64,000 bases of DNA. Origin: Przewalskia tangutica (Eukaryota > Streptophyta > Magnoliopsida > Solanales > Solanaceae). Below, one piece after another: positions 1 to 10,499 of this stretch. Position numbers and translations under genes: made by a program. The notes under the pieces were generated by a model. That model made no database searches, was not told where the DNA came from, and saw only the letters and a program-made list of their open reading frames with translations. How positions within the stretch are numbered: position 1 is the first letter of the stretch; every line of letters starts with the position of its first letter. The stretch is taken from the NCBI GenBank assembly GCA_029844215.1, contig JAQGDG010000036.1, positions 124,001 to 188,000 of the forward strand. The letters run 5' to 3'.

Positions 1-1122
1 TACTCGCGATCTTGACTATAACGGTCATATAAGTCTATCAGCGTCTAGACTACTCTGTAAAAATAATTCTAGATCTGATTCCTTATTCTATGGAAAATTG
101 GGCGTACTTCCTGCAGTCAAACTACCAAGTCTCACTGTAAATCTGATCTTATGTAAATCTGATTCAATCTTATTCTTTAATATTCTTGATGTTATTTCAA
201 TTCAATTTTCTTCTCTTATACCATCCTTACATATATCTTATACTCATTCTATACTACTATAGTATGTAATTTCCAATTCTGATAGAAGGACAAGTATTTA
301 CCTCGATAAGCCCAAAATTATCCAAGTTTATATGTCGATCTGAGCAGCGTTTAGCTCATGCAGGCGCTCCAATTCGCTCGAAACCCTTAGAAGTTCTACA
401 CACTTAACAACTCAACCGACTATGAAGATTTTCCTTAGGGTTTCGTTTAGTGACTAAAGGAAGTATAATAGTATTTGGGCTTTTAGTATAGGGTAACCTT
501 GGAATACTACAAGGTATTTGGGCGAGTATTTTGGAATAATGTGATACTTGGAGAATACTTTTCTACCAAGGGGTATTTCAGAACAACTCGAGAGGAGGGT
601 GGTTTGTTTGGCGAGGCCTCTGAAGGGGAGGAACCTTGGGTGAAAACTACACTGTGGGGAGGATTTTGCCTTGAAATTTCACAAGTGTGGATGAAGAAAT
701 AGTCTTGCATTAGTGGGGTATTTATAGGCCAATCAATGGCCAAGATTAAGGCAAGTGGAGGGTGGAGATTTTGACAAGTGTTGTGTGGGTCTCACTTGCT
801 CATCTACTACACAAAATATCACAAAATATCCTACCTAATCCTTGACCAAAAACAAAGGCCAAAAACGTGCCAACTTGACCGCCCACTTGAGGGTGACAAG
901 TGTCGCCCTCTCGTTGGTTCAAAATATTTCATCTCTCGGAAAAATCCGCAAAAATAATAAATGTTGCAACCGTAATTTTCCCTTCGCAAAGTCCGGAAAA
1001 CGTTTCGTCGGAAAACAATTCTTTTCGCTAGTTGTGAACAATTTCGTCCCTTGCCTAACTTAAGGCTTAAACTTTTGTACGTACGCCCTCACGTACATAC
1101 TCTAGAAATACGGGGTATAACA
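1..1122 (-). mobile_element. Gypsy LTR, partial (E-type subfamily)
   Basis: Terminal part of a long terminal repeat read on the minus strand. It ends at 1122 in the TATAACA end shared by all Gypsy LTRs in this window, and the bases after it do not match any element interior, so this is either the 5' LTR of an element lying to the left or a solo LTR. The segment 235-1122 matches the distal E LTR (about 16229-17098) closely, including the TATA region and the conserved block around 890-1030. The start of the LTR lies outside the window. Confidence 0.8.
715..728 (-). promoter_or_regulatory. LTR TATA box
   Basis: The plus strand reads GGGGTATTTATAGG, which is CCTATAAATACCCC on the element strand. 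It lies about 400 nt inside the LTR from its U3 end. The same motif at the same relative place occurs in the other tandem copies, for example 16694-16707, 30012-30025, 36847-36860, 44077-44090 and 45696-45709, which supports a core promoter. Confidence 0.6.
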
Positions 1123-1739
1123 ATGTCGACATAGAGGAATATGAAAAAGTTGAACCACTATGACATCCCTAGTTTAAACCATTATAGGAGGGGGAAAAAC
1201 ACTAGTTCTACTGCAGTGCTAAACGGCAAGTTAAATTGCATGTTTGGAACTAATAGCAGATATTTTGGTAAGAAATGAAAAGAATAAGTTACAAAAAGAT
1301 TGACATTCATGAGGTGCAGCTAAAATCATTACTACTATGTACTAAAAGTGATTACAATAACCGTTCCAAAGCTGTAAAGAAAGACTTTCCATACTCTCAA
1401 GACTATTATAATTTATCCCCGGAAGGACAAAATTGCTGGCTAAGAAGGCCTTGAATACTAGCAGCAAAAATCACATATTTTTAATAAGGTTGTAGCGAAG
1501 TAGTAGAATATAGTATATAAGCCGGTTGATTATTTGTACTTTGCTCTTGGTAATATATATATACTTTTTTGCATGTCGTGTGTATGCTAGACATAACTTC
1601 TTCTTTAATTGGTGTGTGAGTTGGTTCTTCAGTTGAGTCCGTTGGAAGTACTTCTATACAATCATAAATTTACAAGTGTTTTACAACCGTCTACTTTAAT
1701 AGTTGAATTTAATACATCACCAACAATATAAATAGTGGG
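1123..1739. other. Non-coding flank, no gene recognised
   Basis: AT-rich sequence right of the first LTR. No ORF with recognisable similarity and no clear repeat relation to the rest of the window was seen. A TATATAAG string near 1516 has no gene behind it. Confidence 0.5.
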
Positions 1740-2659
1740 AATAGGAAAAAAGTATTTTTTAAATTTATAAACATTTTTCAATAGATGCCTTATCAGTTGG
1801 TTTTTGCATATATTCATTACGTAACAAAAATATTAGAGCTATATAAAATATAATTTTTTCAAATTGTATTTTATCAAGAATGTTGTCAAAATGTTTTAGA
1901 CAATCTTTTACAACTAAGTTATAAATATAGTATGAAAATGAACAGAAAAAGATGGAGTTAATCTAATTTTTAAAAGTCTTATAGTATTATCATTAGAACT
2001 ATCATTATATAATGTAATAGTCATAATTTTATCAGTTATTCCATAATATTCACAAATTTCATTAATATTTTCAGTAATAAAACTTCCAGTGTGCCTATCA
2101 TCTATATATCTATATGCTAAAATACGTTTTTGCATAAACCAATTTTAATGAATTGGCCTTTTGATTTTTAGCCTAGTATTGATTCCACATAGTTGTGTGC
2201 TGCTTGTACATGTCTCAATAAACCTTGGTTCCACTTGACCTTTTAGGTTTTAAATCTATAAACATTTTCACAAATTTTACATCTAGCTAGTTGATTCTCT
2301 TCGTCCCTATCAAAAAATGCCATGCAGGTGATTTTAATTTTTCGTTGTGTGGGGCCTCGACTCATACTAGGGGGAATATGATGCGTTTCAGTTTGAGGTT
2401 GAGACTCAGTCTGAGCCTGAGGTTGAAGTGCACTAGTGGGTGTGTTATCTATATTATCGTCTAAATTAAAGTCTAGTTCATCTACCTCATCATCTAATAG
2501 TCTATCATTAAAAAAAGCAGTTTCATCAATATGCGTGTAATCAATCAAATCACCCGGATTAGGAATATGATTATTAGAATAAGTACCCTTACCCTTGTTA
2601 CCTCTACTAGAAGAAGCACTCTTACCCTTACTCGTAACTATACGTTTCAATCCTTTCAT
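1740..2659 (-). pseudogene. hAT transposase remnant (BED finger, internally deleted)
   Basis: Remnant of a hAT-superfamily DNA transposase of the zinc-finger BED / RICESLEEPER-like kind. The first piece (2243-2659) is a low-complexity acidic and Gln/Thr-rich leader followed by the first half of a BED zinc finger (ARCKICENVY, a C-X2-C pair). Just downstream, in another register at about 2190-2215, is the matching LLRHVQAAH with its H-X4-H pair. The second piece (1914-2135) carries KRILAYRYIDDRHTG and a KIMTITL block typical of the catalytic core, and LVVKDCLKHFDNIL follows at 1860-1920. In intact relatives these blocks lie well over 100 residues apart, so the middle has been deleted. The C-terminal dimerisation region is absent. 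Non-functional. Confidence 0.75.
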
Positions 2660-3037
2660 TTTAATTATACAAATAAATAATTAAAGCAAATAAAATTAAG
2701 TGCGGTAATTAAAATTAAGTAACAATAATAATTTTAAGAAGGAACGAAGGTACCAAAATGGAAGGTTATTTTTGCAAAGGAAGATGGGGATAAGACGGGG
2801 TCGGAACGGGATCAGGACGGGATCAGAACGGGTCGGGATCGGGTTGGGGCGGGTCATGATCAGGACAGACGGGACGATCACATGCCCCATCCCGAGTTCG
2901 AACCCAGACACCGACAAATTTTTATTTTAAGGGATCGGGACGGGGCGGGCCTGGTATCGAGATGGGGTGGACCGGGAATCGGGCCGGGTTGGGATCGGGC
3001 TTACCCGGCCCACTGGACAGCCTTAGTTTAAACCAAG
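2660..3037 (-). mobile_element. 5' terminal region of the hAT element
   Basis: Upstream of the transposase remnant lies a G/C-skewed stretch with repeated CGGGATCGGG-like and GGGGCGGG words at 2787-3025, as in subterminal repeats of many plant hAT elements. On the element strand the outer end would read TAAGGCTGTCCAGTGGGCC, close to the GTCCA-GGGCCGGG termini I associate with this superfamily. The opposite terminus was not found. The call rests on position and composition. Confidence 0.45.
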
Positions 3038-3159
3038 TTTTTTAGAAATTTGTGTCAGCACTCCGTTAAAATTTACAATTAGTGGCTAAAAAAGAAATTT
3101 ATACTTTAATTTAAAAACCGACCAAAATATGGTTTAAAATAATGATTAAATATTAGGTC

Positions 3160-4093
3160 CATGAGTTGTTTCAAGTTATTCGCTGATGACACACTATTGT
3201 TCGACAAGACGGTGACAACTTTGAGTGGGAATTCGGATATAGGTATCAAAATCTAAAGTATTTCAGGTTAAGTTGGATTAAAACTGAGTAATTAGAGTGT
3301 AAGTTCAGTGACGTAATGAATGAAGCAGATGTGGAAGTGAAGATCGTTATACAAGTCATACCCACGAGAGGAAGTTTTAAGTTTCTGGTCTATAATACAA
3401 GAAAACCAAGAGATTAACAATGATGTTGCTCATTACATTGGAGCGGGGTTGGTGAAATGGAGGCTCGCGTCTGGGATACTGTGTGATAAAACTGTGTCAC
3501 TAAAACTTAAAGGTAAGTTCTATAGAGTGGTGCCTTTTAGGAATGCACACGTTCAGAGGATGAACGTAGCAGATATAAGGCTACTCAGATGGATGTGTGG
3601 GTATACTTGGAGGATTGGATTATGAACGATGTTATACAGGACAGGTTCGAAGTGGCCTCGCAATAGACAAGATGAGGGAAGTGAGGCGAGGTGGATTGAC
3701 ATGTGAAAATGAAGTGCGAGGCACGATCCTAAGTGTAACCTGAAGAAGAAGCGGAGGAGGAGGTGATTAGACAAGACATGACCGTCTTCATCTTACTAAG
3801 GACATGACCTTAGGTAGAAAGGTTTGAAGGTTGAGGATTGAGGTAGAAGGATAGTAGGTAGCCTTGTGTTGTAGTATTTTCTGAGGAGAGGCCTGAAGCT
3901 AGTCTCACTCTTCTCATCTTACTTATTTAGTAGTCTTGCAATATTCACATAGTATCTTATTCTTTAATTTTACTACTACATTTTATTTCGATTGCTCTGT
4001 CTATCTTGCTATTTAGGGGTAAGGTCTGCGTACATCATACCTTCTACAGACTTCACTTATGGCATTATATTGAATATGTTATTGTAGATGTTG
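3160..4093 (+). pseudogene. RTE-type LINE, 5'-truncated 3' end
   Basis: 3' portion of an RTE-clade non-LTR retrotransposon. At 3170-3225 the frame reads KLFADDTLLFDKT, the FADD box being the catalytic aspartates of the reverse transcriptase. Near 3450 a second block reads KWRLASGILCDK followed by LKLKGKFYRVV, and the later part includes a degenerate GYTWRIGL-like stretch and an Arg/Lys-rich end. The frame is broken repeatedly. The 3' untranslated end (about 4015-4093) has the AGGGGTAAGGTCTGCGTAC block and a TTG-containing tail characteristic of plant RTE LINEs and their SINE partners. The 5' truncation is typical of LINE insertions. A second copy lies on the other strand at 6078-6880. Confidence 0.8.
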
Positions 4094-4735
4094 AGGTGTG
4101 TGAAAAAGCTGTATAAATTTAAAGTTGTTCCAAAAGTGTTATTTTGCCAAAATCTTTTTGCACTTTAAATTTTCACTTAGAGATTTACAAGCACAAAGGG
4201 GATCTACTTTTGAATTGTAGAAGCACTCGTTTATTTGTATCTGATCTCATGATTTGCAATTCATTGATATGATAAAAAGTTAAGAATCCAGATGAACAAG
4301 GAGAATCATACCCCAAAAGCTAGCTATTAAGGTGGGAGAGATCAAGACCTATATAAGCCTATACTAAGCACACACGATCGATGTGAGACATAACATACTA
4401 CCATGCTTCTCATCCGTCATCGGCGGATGTGCGCTAGACATCATTAGCTCGGAGGACACTCCCATACCGGCGTCACCATTCAAGGCACGAAGGTATGAAG
4501 GGATCGACTCTAATACTAATTGTTATAACCCAGGAAGAACTACACCAAAAAAATATACCTATTAAGGTGGGAGAGTCTGCCTACACTAAGTACATACCAG
4601 TACCAATGTGGGACATAACGTCACTGGTAGGATTTATCTCTAATTGTAATCGTCCTTTGGGAAGTCTGCTTTCTACTCATTGCACCTACATATTCTTACT
4701 AGGAAAATATTTTCTCTAATCATTCTCTTATATAA
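4094..4735. other. Non-coding, with two copies of a short diverged repeat
   Basis: No coding region. Two related segments start with TATTAAGGTGGGAGAG (near 4325 and 4560) and each continues to a GTG-GACATAAC block (near 4382 and 4608). The first continues into GATCGACTCTAATAC and TTGTTATAACCC near 4500. The motif set looks like promoter or U5 parts of an unidentified LTR element. I could not define the boundaries. Confidence 0.4.
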
Positions 4736-5072
4736 AACAAGGTTATCCTAGTATGTATTATGCTCACATTATTCTCTACTTGAAAATGGTAATTGATAAA
4801 TCTTTCAATGTCTCTTTCTGAAAGAAATAATCCATTCATTATTTTCATTAATTGAAAGACAATATATACACTTTATATATTTCCATAATAGGAAAATCCT
4901 ATTCTATTCTACTCACAAACCTTATTCTATTTTGAGACTAACTATACAATTATGGTAAGTGTATAAGACTAATTAAGGTACAAGACTAATACACACTATA
5001 TACACCACTGCCCACTGATAGCCCAAATCTTGTCCAAAGGGTATATCACATGTATATTTTATATATTTAACA
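4736..5072 (-). mobile_element. Probable Copia LTR / 3' untranslated region
   Basis: AT-rich non-coding stretch immediately downstream, in minus orientation, of a Copia pol fragment. On the minus strand it would begin TGTTAAATATATAAAATA at 5072, which is a plausible TG-start for an LTR. The far boundary and a matching second LTR are not visible, so only position and start dinucleotide support the call. Confidence 0.4.
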
Positions 5073-5094
5073 CACACTTGCGATCATGTGCGGG

Positions 5095-6010
5095 CGATCT
5101 TGTCTGGTGAGGCCATTTCTAAATATTCAAAAAGGACTGAAGGAAGAACCTTTGTAAAGATGTCTGCAATTTGATACCTGGTAGGGACATGACAGACGCG
5201 TACTTAACCCTGAGCAACCTTTTTGCGAACAAAATGAATGTCCATTTCGATATGTTTAGTGTGGTCTTCTTTGAGCAGGATTACGAAGGTAGATGACACT
5301 AATATTATCACAATAAACCAAGGTCGCAGGATAATGAAGTTCTAACAACAAAACACATAACCAGCGTGATTAATAGACCACATTAGCTACCGCCGATACT
5401 CGGCCTCTGTTTGGAGCGGAACAACGTTGGTGATGTTTTGCACACCGTGAGACCAAGTTATTACCAAGGAATATATAATAGCCATCGTAGGCGTGCGGTG
5501 TCGGACAACCACCGAATCGACATCAGTATCTGAGACCAGTGTAGACGTCGAGGATGGATATAAATGTAAGACAAAGTCAAGTGTCCCTTGGATATACCTA
5601 ATAATACGTTTGAGCGCATTCGTATGATCAGCGTAGGATCATCGTAAACAAACACACATTTATGCGACATACATAATGTCGGTCTCTCACGAATGTAAGA
5701 TCTTGAAGAGCCCGTAAGGCAAGTGATAGCGTGTTAGATCCTCATATGGTGAACCTGCCGCAACATTCAACTTGGGTTTAGTATCAACCGGAGTGGAAGT
5801 GGACTTACAGGATGACATCCCAACCCTTTCAATGATCTCAGTTGCATACTTCCTTTGGGATAAGAACAACCCGCGCGTGGCGGTGACAACAATCTCCAAA
5901 AATAACTCAAAGGCCCGAGTCTTTCTGCAAACTCAGGCCCGAACATTGTCATGATAGGCCAGTATGCATCGAAGAGCGATCGAGATAATATCATCTACAT
6001 ATAAGAGTAT
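5095..6010 (-). pseudogene. Ty1/Copia pol fragment (end of RT through RNase H)
   Basis: C-terminal part of a Copia polyprotein. In minus-strand order: a degraded end of the reverse transcriptase (LGPLSYF near 5900), GLFLSQRKYATEIIERVGM with CKSTSTPVDTKPKL (5740-5870), then RNase H remnants (SDTARLRW-like at about 5500) and near 5150-5250 KHIEMDIHFVRKKV and RYQIADIFTK, the conserved Copia RNase H end. Several frameshifts and stops interrupt it, and gag, protease, integrase and most of RT are missing. RNase H normally degrades the RNA strand during cDNA synthesis; this copy cannot be functional. Confidence 0.85.
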
Positions 6011-6077
6011 ATACCAACTTCTTATTTTTATTTTCGATCTCCATATTCACTACATCAACTATAATATGCCTAATGTG

Positions 6078-6313
6078 CTTTTATAAGTGGTTTCCATGGA
6101 GGGTGGGGTGTACGCAAATCTTACTTCTACTTTTGTCGGATAGAGATATTGTTTCTGATAGATCATTGATTAAAAAAAAGATTTTCTAGAACATGTTTGA
6201 AAAGTACAAGAGTAAAAAAGCTATGAAAAAAGAAAAATATTGACAAGAAAAATAGTGAAGATAACTAATGTAAAAAAACAACAACAATAATAAAATCGAA
6301 GAATAAAATAATG

Positions 6314-6381
<68 letters not shown>

Positions 6382-6880
6382 GAGAACACAAAGTGCTCCT
6401 CCGAACTAGAACCATGATCAACAATAAAAAAAAAAGAAGTCAATCGACTACCTATTAACCGTCTATCCTAATCCTCGACTTCCATACTCCTATTTAGGGC
6501 CATATGTCTAATCACCTCTCTCAAATTCATCCATAGTTTACCTCTATCTCTCCTTAGACCTATAATTTCTAACCTCTTGCACCTCCTCGCTGGGGCATCT
6601 GTGCTCCTCCTCTTCATATCCCCGAACTATCTCACTCTCGCTTACCACATTTTGTCCACCATGGAGGTCACTCCTACCTTGCCCCATATACCTTCGTTTC
6701 TGGCCTTGTCTCTCCTAGTATGCCCACACATCCATCCAAGCATCCTCGTTTCTGCTACTTTCATCTTAGAGTTCTTGATTGGCCAACACTCTGCTCCATA
6801 CAACATAGTCGGTCTAATAATCACTGCATATTCACTACATCACTACACAAAAATCAAATCCACAACTCTACTTTGAGGAT
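6078..6880 (-). pseudogene. RTE-type LINE, 5'-truncated, second copy
   Basis: Minus-strand RTE LINE end. The open stretch 6642-6824 encodes RPTMLYGAECWPIKNS, then MLGWMCGHTRRDKARNE and a WGKVGVTSM block, which is the conserved C-terminal part of plant RTE ORFs after the reverse transcriptase. Minus-strand sequence around 6430-6520 gives the GEVIRHDM-like end, and 6078-6175 is the reverse complement of the RTE 3' untranslated block also seen near 4015-4090. A long AAT microsatellite lies inside the 3' untranslated region. Broken and non-functional. Confidence 0.8.
6318..6381. repeat. (AAT)n microsatellite, about 21 units
   Basis: Uninterrupted AAT/ATT triplet array within the 3' untranslated region of the minus-strand RTE LINE. 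The long isoleucine and leucine runs it encodes in several frames are artefacts of the repeat. Confidence 0.95.
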
Positions 6881-6899
6881 TTGGATTTTCTACCCCATG

Positions 6900-6996
6900 T
6901 TCCATTTGTTAAATTTCGCGTATAATGACAATTATCAGAGAAGCATTTATAGAGCTATGGTCGAGGCCTTATACGATATTGTGGTATATGTAACAA
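6900..6996 (+). pseudogene. Short Gypsy integrase fragment
   Basis: The plus strand encodes NFAYNDNYQRSI followed a few residues later by VEALYDIVVYV, which aligns with the conserved EFAYN-(N/D)-YQ-S-I and FEALYG segment after the Ty3/Gypsy integrase core. The GRRCRSP continuation is lost. Only about 30 residues are preserved, with no other domain nearby, and the fragment is opposite in strand to the large Gypsy nest. Confidence 0.55.
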
Positions 6997-8681
6997 ATGT
7001 TACGTCCCCTTCTTAAACTTGTTAAAAACGTATCTATAACTTTGCTTTAAATGAATAGAGTTGTCACAAAATTTTGTTTCAAAAATTAGGAACCCGTTTC
7101 GAAAATATTTTTTTCTTAAAAAGGTTGATTTATCAAAAATTCAGGTAAGAGTCCAAATGATTTCCTAAGGAAGGTGTTAGGCACATTAAGAAATCCGCAA
7201 AGGCAATAACCGACATAGTTTGCAATGTAGGCTAAAATGTAACTTGTTTGTAAATGAGATTTTAAAAATAATTTGGAATTTGAACATCATTTAGCACTTC
7301 ACTATTTGAGTTAATTCAAATGTGAATTAGCTTTCAATAATTTGGCTACATTTGCAAAGCTATACGAAAAATCTGTGTATTCGTACGGATTAAGACTTTG
7401 AATCATATAACTAATTCAACTTCGCAATCGCATTATGATTTTGCATTTTTTTCTATTAACTTGAAAGATATAATTATCTTTACGTCATCTAAATAAGTTT
7501 GTCTTACCTTTCTTATTTACCACCTAAAGACATTAGTTTATTTTAAGTCATAGGCATAAGATGCATTTGGGATTTAAGTCAAATATGAAATAATTCAAAC
7601 TAGTTGATGAAAGAAAGGATCCGAACTTAGCTTCTACATTTGACAAGTGTTCCAAAGGATCAAGGGATTTGAACGATGGCCATCAACCCATGAAGAAAGG
7701 CCCAAAATGGCATGGAATATGGGGAAGAATTGGAACCATAACTTGATAGCCTCTTATGAACAAGTTTATTCGGCTTTATATGTTGGTCCTAGCCGAGACC
7801 TTGCTTTACATTTTATGTCTTTAAGTTATAGTCTAGCTAGTAGTTTTATTATTAAGTTCATGTAATAGCCCTTAGAGTATCTTAGGACACAATCAATGTT
7901 GGAAGTAAAGATGTAGAAGCCGAGAAAGGGGCAAGGCCAAGGTGGCACAGACAACACACCATGGCAAGGATAAGAATGACATGGATGACATGTTGGCATG
8001 GACAAGAAGCATCCAAAGACGAGATGAGTTAGAAGAGGGAGGTTGAAGGTCGTCCGAAGATCAAGATGTTGGTACAAGGAATGAAAGCACCCCCAAGAGG
8101 ATGAAGTCTTGAAAATGCAAGCACATCTCGACCTCCATAAAGAAGGTGTGAAGAGGTTTTGACCTACTCAAGTCTCAACATAAAACCAAAACTCTTTCAG
8201 ATGAAACTCACCGAAGTCGAGGGCGACTTGGTCTCGAGACAACCAAAACCCTTCCTTGTTCTCATTAATTTGAATGGCCTTATAATTGTCCCTTAGTCTC
8301 CACAGAATAGTCTTTAGGATACTATAAATAAGGAAATAGGAATTTGTATTTCGGCATGCTTGATTTGAGTTAAATATAAAACATAGTCTTCAACTTGTGT
8401 GTCGAAACCTATCCGATCCTTGTGTGGATCACCCTTCATTCGATGTAAGTTAGATTAGGACTTGTGTGACCTAGTCTATACCGTTCCCATTGTCGGAACC
8501 GCCGCGTTTGCCCCTGTAATGTTTTCCATTAGATTTCCGATTATTTTTGCCGCCACCTTGAGCACGATTTTTGGCCTGAAGTTTCAACAAAACCCGGAGA
8601 GTTGGTGGAGGACGTCATCATGACTACTAGACTAGCCCCGGTAGCCGCCTTTTTCGCCAAACCGACTTCTTCCAAAGTAAA
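6997..8681. other. Non-coding, LTR-like sequence, no gene recognised
   Basis: AT-rich stretch without a recognisable coding region. The word GAAGGTGTTAGGCAC near 7170-7185 recurs in LTRs of plant Tat/Ogre-type Gypsy elements as I remember them. A TATAAATA at 8323-8330 followed by about 150 nt of non-coding sequence would fit an LTR promoter and R/U5 on the plus strand. No LTR ends or partner copy were found, so this stays a suggestion. Confidence 0.35.
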
Positions 8682-10313
8682 TGTCACGACCCGATCCCGG
8701 GCCCGTGACTGGTGCCTTACCCCGGGCACCCTAGTGATACAACATCAGAGAAAATCAGCGGAAATAAAAACTTAAACATGAAACAAGAGATATGATAATA
8801 AAACAGGCCAACCAAACGGTTACCTTCTTGTATATATAACTAAAAACTTGAACGATTACATCGCTTACAAACCACGCCTACAGCGATCTACAGACCTCTA
8901 AGAGTTTTTATGCAACATGGCGGACGGGGCCCGCCATACCACAGATGTACAAGTACCTCTGATGCGAGGACTATACGAAAGATAAGCCTCCGGAAAGCGG
9001 AGCTTCCAATCTGTTGGCTGTGATCTATGGCGAGGATCAACAAGTGGTGTACCTCACTGCGGCATGAGCGCGACCTCGAAGGAGGTCGATCTGGCAGTAC
9101 AGTATGTGGCGAAAATATCACGTAAATGAAATCATAGTAGTCTATATAAAGTAGGAGACATGTATGATAACCAAACTACGATCCTGATAAATAGCGATCA
9201 CGTAAGTCGTGACCCAGCCTCAAAGTCATCACTCGAATATAACTATGGGTCTCACGCTCAACATCAATCATGCGTGGAATACCTTCTCATCGCCGGCGAT
9301 CATGATATAATAACACGAGTACACATAAACACGAGTCCCACTGAGTCATAAAACCGTGCGGCAAGTACGAAGGCTAACTACGGATACCAAGGCGCATCAT
9401 CAAGCGGCCAAGGCAAGTACGAAAGCCAACTACCGGATACCAAAGCCGTGCAACAATACTATACAACCAAACCACGAAGGCGTCACGGGCAAGTCAAAGC
9501 CAACTACGGATACCAAAGCGTGTCACGTGGTGGCCGGGCAAATCACGAGCTAACTACGGATACGAGGCCGTATCACGAGACCGCCAAGGCGTCGATACGG
9601 GCAATACGAAGCCAACTACCGGATACCAAAGCCGTGTCACGTGGTGGCCAGGCAAATCTGAGGGCTAACTACGGATACGAGTCAGTATCACGAGACTTCG
9701 CCACTAAAGCGAGCGGCAAGTCGAAGGCTAACTACGGATACCAAAGTCGAATCGCCCGCGACTTGGGCAAGTCACGAGCCAACTACGGATACCAAAGCCG
9801 AATCGGTAAAACCTCGTGGAGAGCTAGTTCATGGAATAACACTATCAAGCGTGCAGTGGAATCCTCCGTCACCGCAGATGCGTCCAAGTAAGATCATAAC
9901 AAATCAATGGCCCTCAGAGAGGCGGTGGTATAGAAATACAATACTAGCACGACAAGGCTATCACACGCAAACATAGGCAAGTTACACACAACTCGGTACT
10001 TTCATTTTATGCCAAAGTCCAGGTTTTAACCCCAAAGTACTACGTACGTTAACTTCTTCTTAAAAGATCCATTTATTTTACAAAGGTCACCCGATGCTCG
10101 TATTATAAAAAAATAGAGTGACTAACACTTTAAGTAGACCAAAACAACTTCCATACTTTCCTTTTTAAAATCAAGTAACAACATTCTTTTCCAAAGTTCA
10201 AGTTTGCCTAATTTCAAATATTCACGTCTCTTATTTTCGAAAGATTTCATAGTTCATAGTCTTAATCACTTATTAACGTAATTCTCTTTTTAAAACAATT
10301 TGAGTAACATATA
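8682..10313 (-). mobile_element. Element E LTR, proximal part
   Basis: Starts with TGTCACGACCCG at 8682, the inner-end sequence (GGTCGTGACA on the element strand) of every Gypsy LTR in the window. It then follows the C LTR (23419 onward) block by block: GTGCCTTACC, GGCACCCTAGTGATACAACATC, GGCGGA-GGGC-CCGCCATACC, GGAGACATGTATGATAACCAAACTACGA, then the AT-rich end with CAATTTGAG-AACATAT. It stops at a LINE poly(A) tail at 10314. The remainder of this LTR resumes after the LINE at about 16229. Outermost and apparently oldest member of the nest. Confidence 0.85.
9365..9815. repeat. Minisatellite in the E LTR, about 8 units of 50-64 bp
   Basis: Direct tandem array. The core AACTACGGATACCAAAGC or a close variant recurs near 9375, 9427, 9502, 9552, 9613, 9666, 9730 and 9780, with GTGTCACG-TGGC-GGGCAA linkers between. 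The array encodes a repeated ANYGYQS in one frame, but that follows from the DNA repeat. The corresponding position of the C LTR (around 24085-24115) has only a single AAGTACGAAGGC-GCCGACTAC unit, so the array expanded within E. Confidence 0.85.
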
Positions 10314-10499
10314 TTTTTTTTTTTTAGGTAAATGCAAATATTATTACTAATAACGAAAAGGAAGTGGCTATAATCAGTCGTTGAGGTATCTCAGGCCTCA
10401 ACGTAATGCAAACAAGAAGTGAGATAGGGGAGGGGTGGTCACTCAAAAGGTGCCATTACAAGAGGGGATAAAATTAGAGAACTCTATAAGATGTTGTTT

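Noticed and set aside
1380..1470. Possible host-gene exon around 1395-1460
   Set aside because: A short open stretch on the minus strand, without splice context or recognisable protein similarity.
6186..6443. Hydrophobic 85-residue frame resembling a membrane protein
   Set aside because: The isoleucine run is the translation of the AAT microsatellite.
8541..8729. 62-codon minus frame left of the E LTR
   Set aside because: It crosses the LTR boundary at 8682. The Lys/Asn/Gly-rich alternative frame is suggestive of a gag tail, but too short to assign.
9448..9891. 147-codon plus-strand frame with repeated ANYGYQS
   Set aside because: It is the translation of the E LTR minisatellite. It has no start context or homology, and the repeat unit length varies out of frame.
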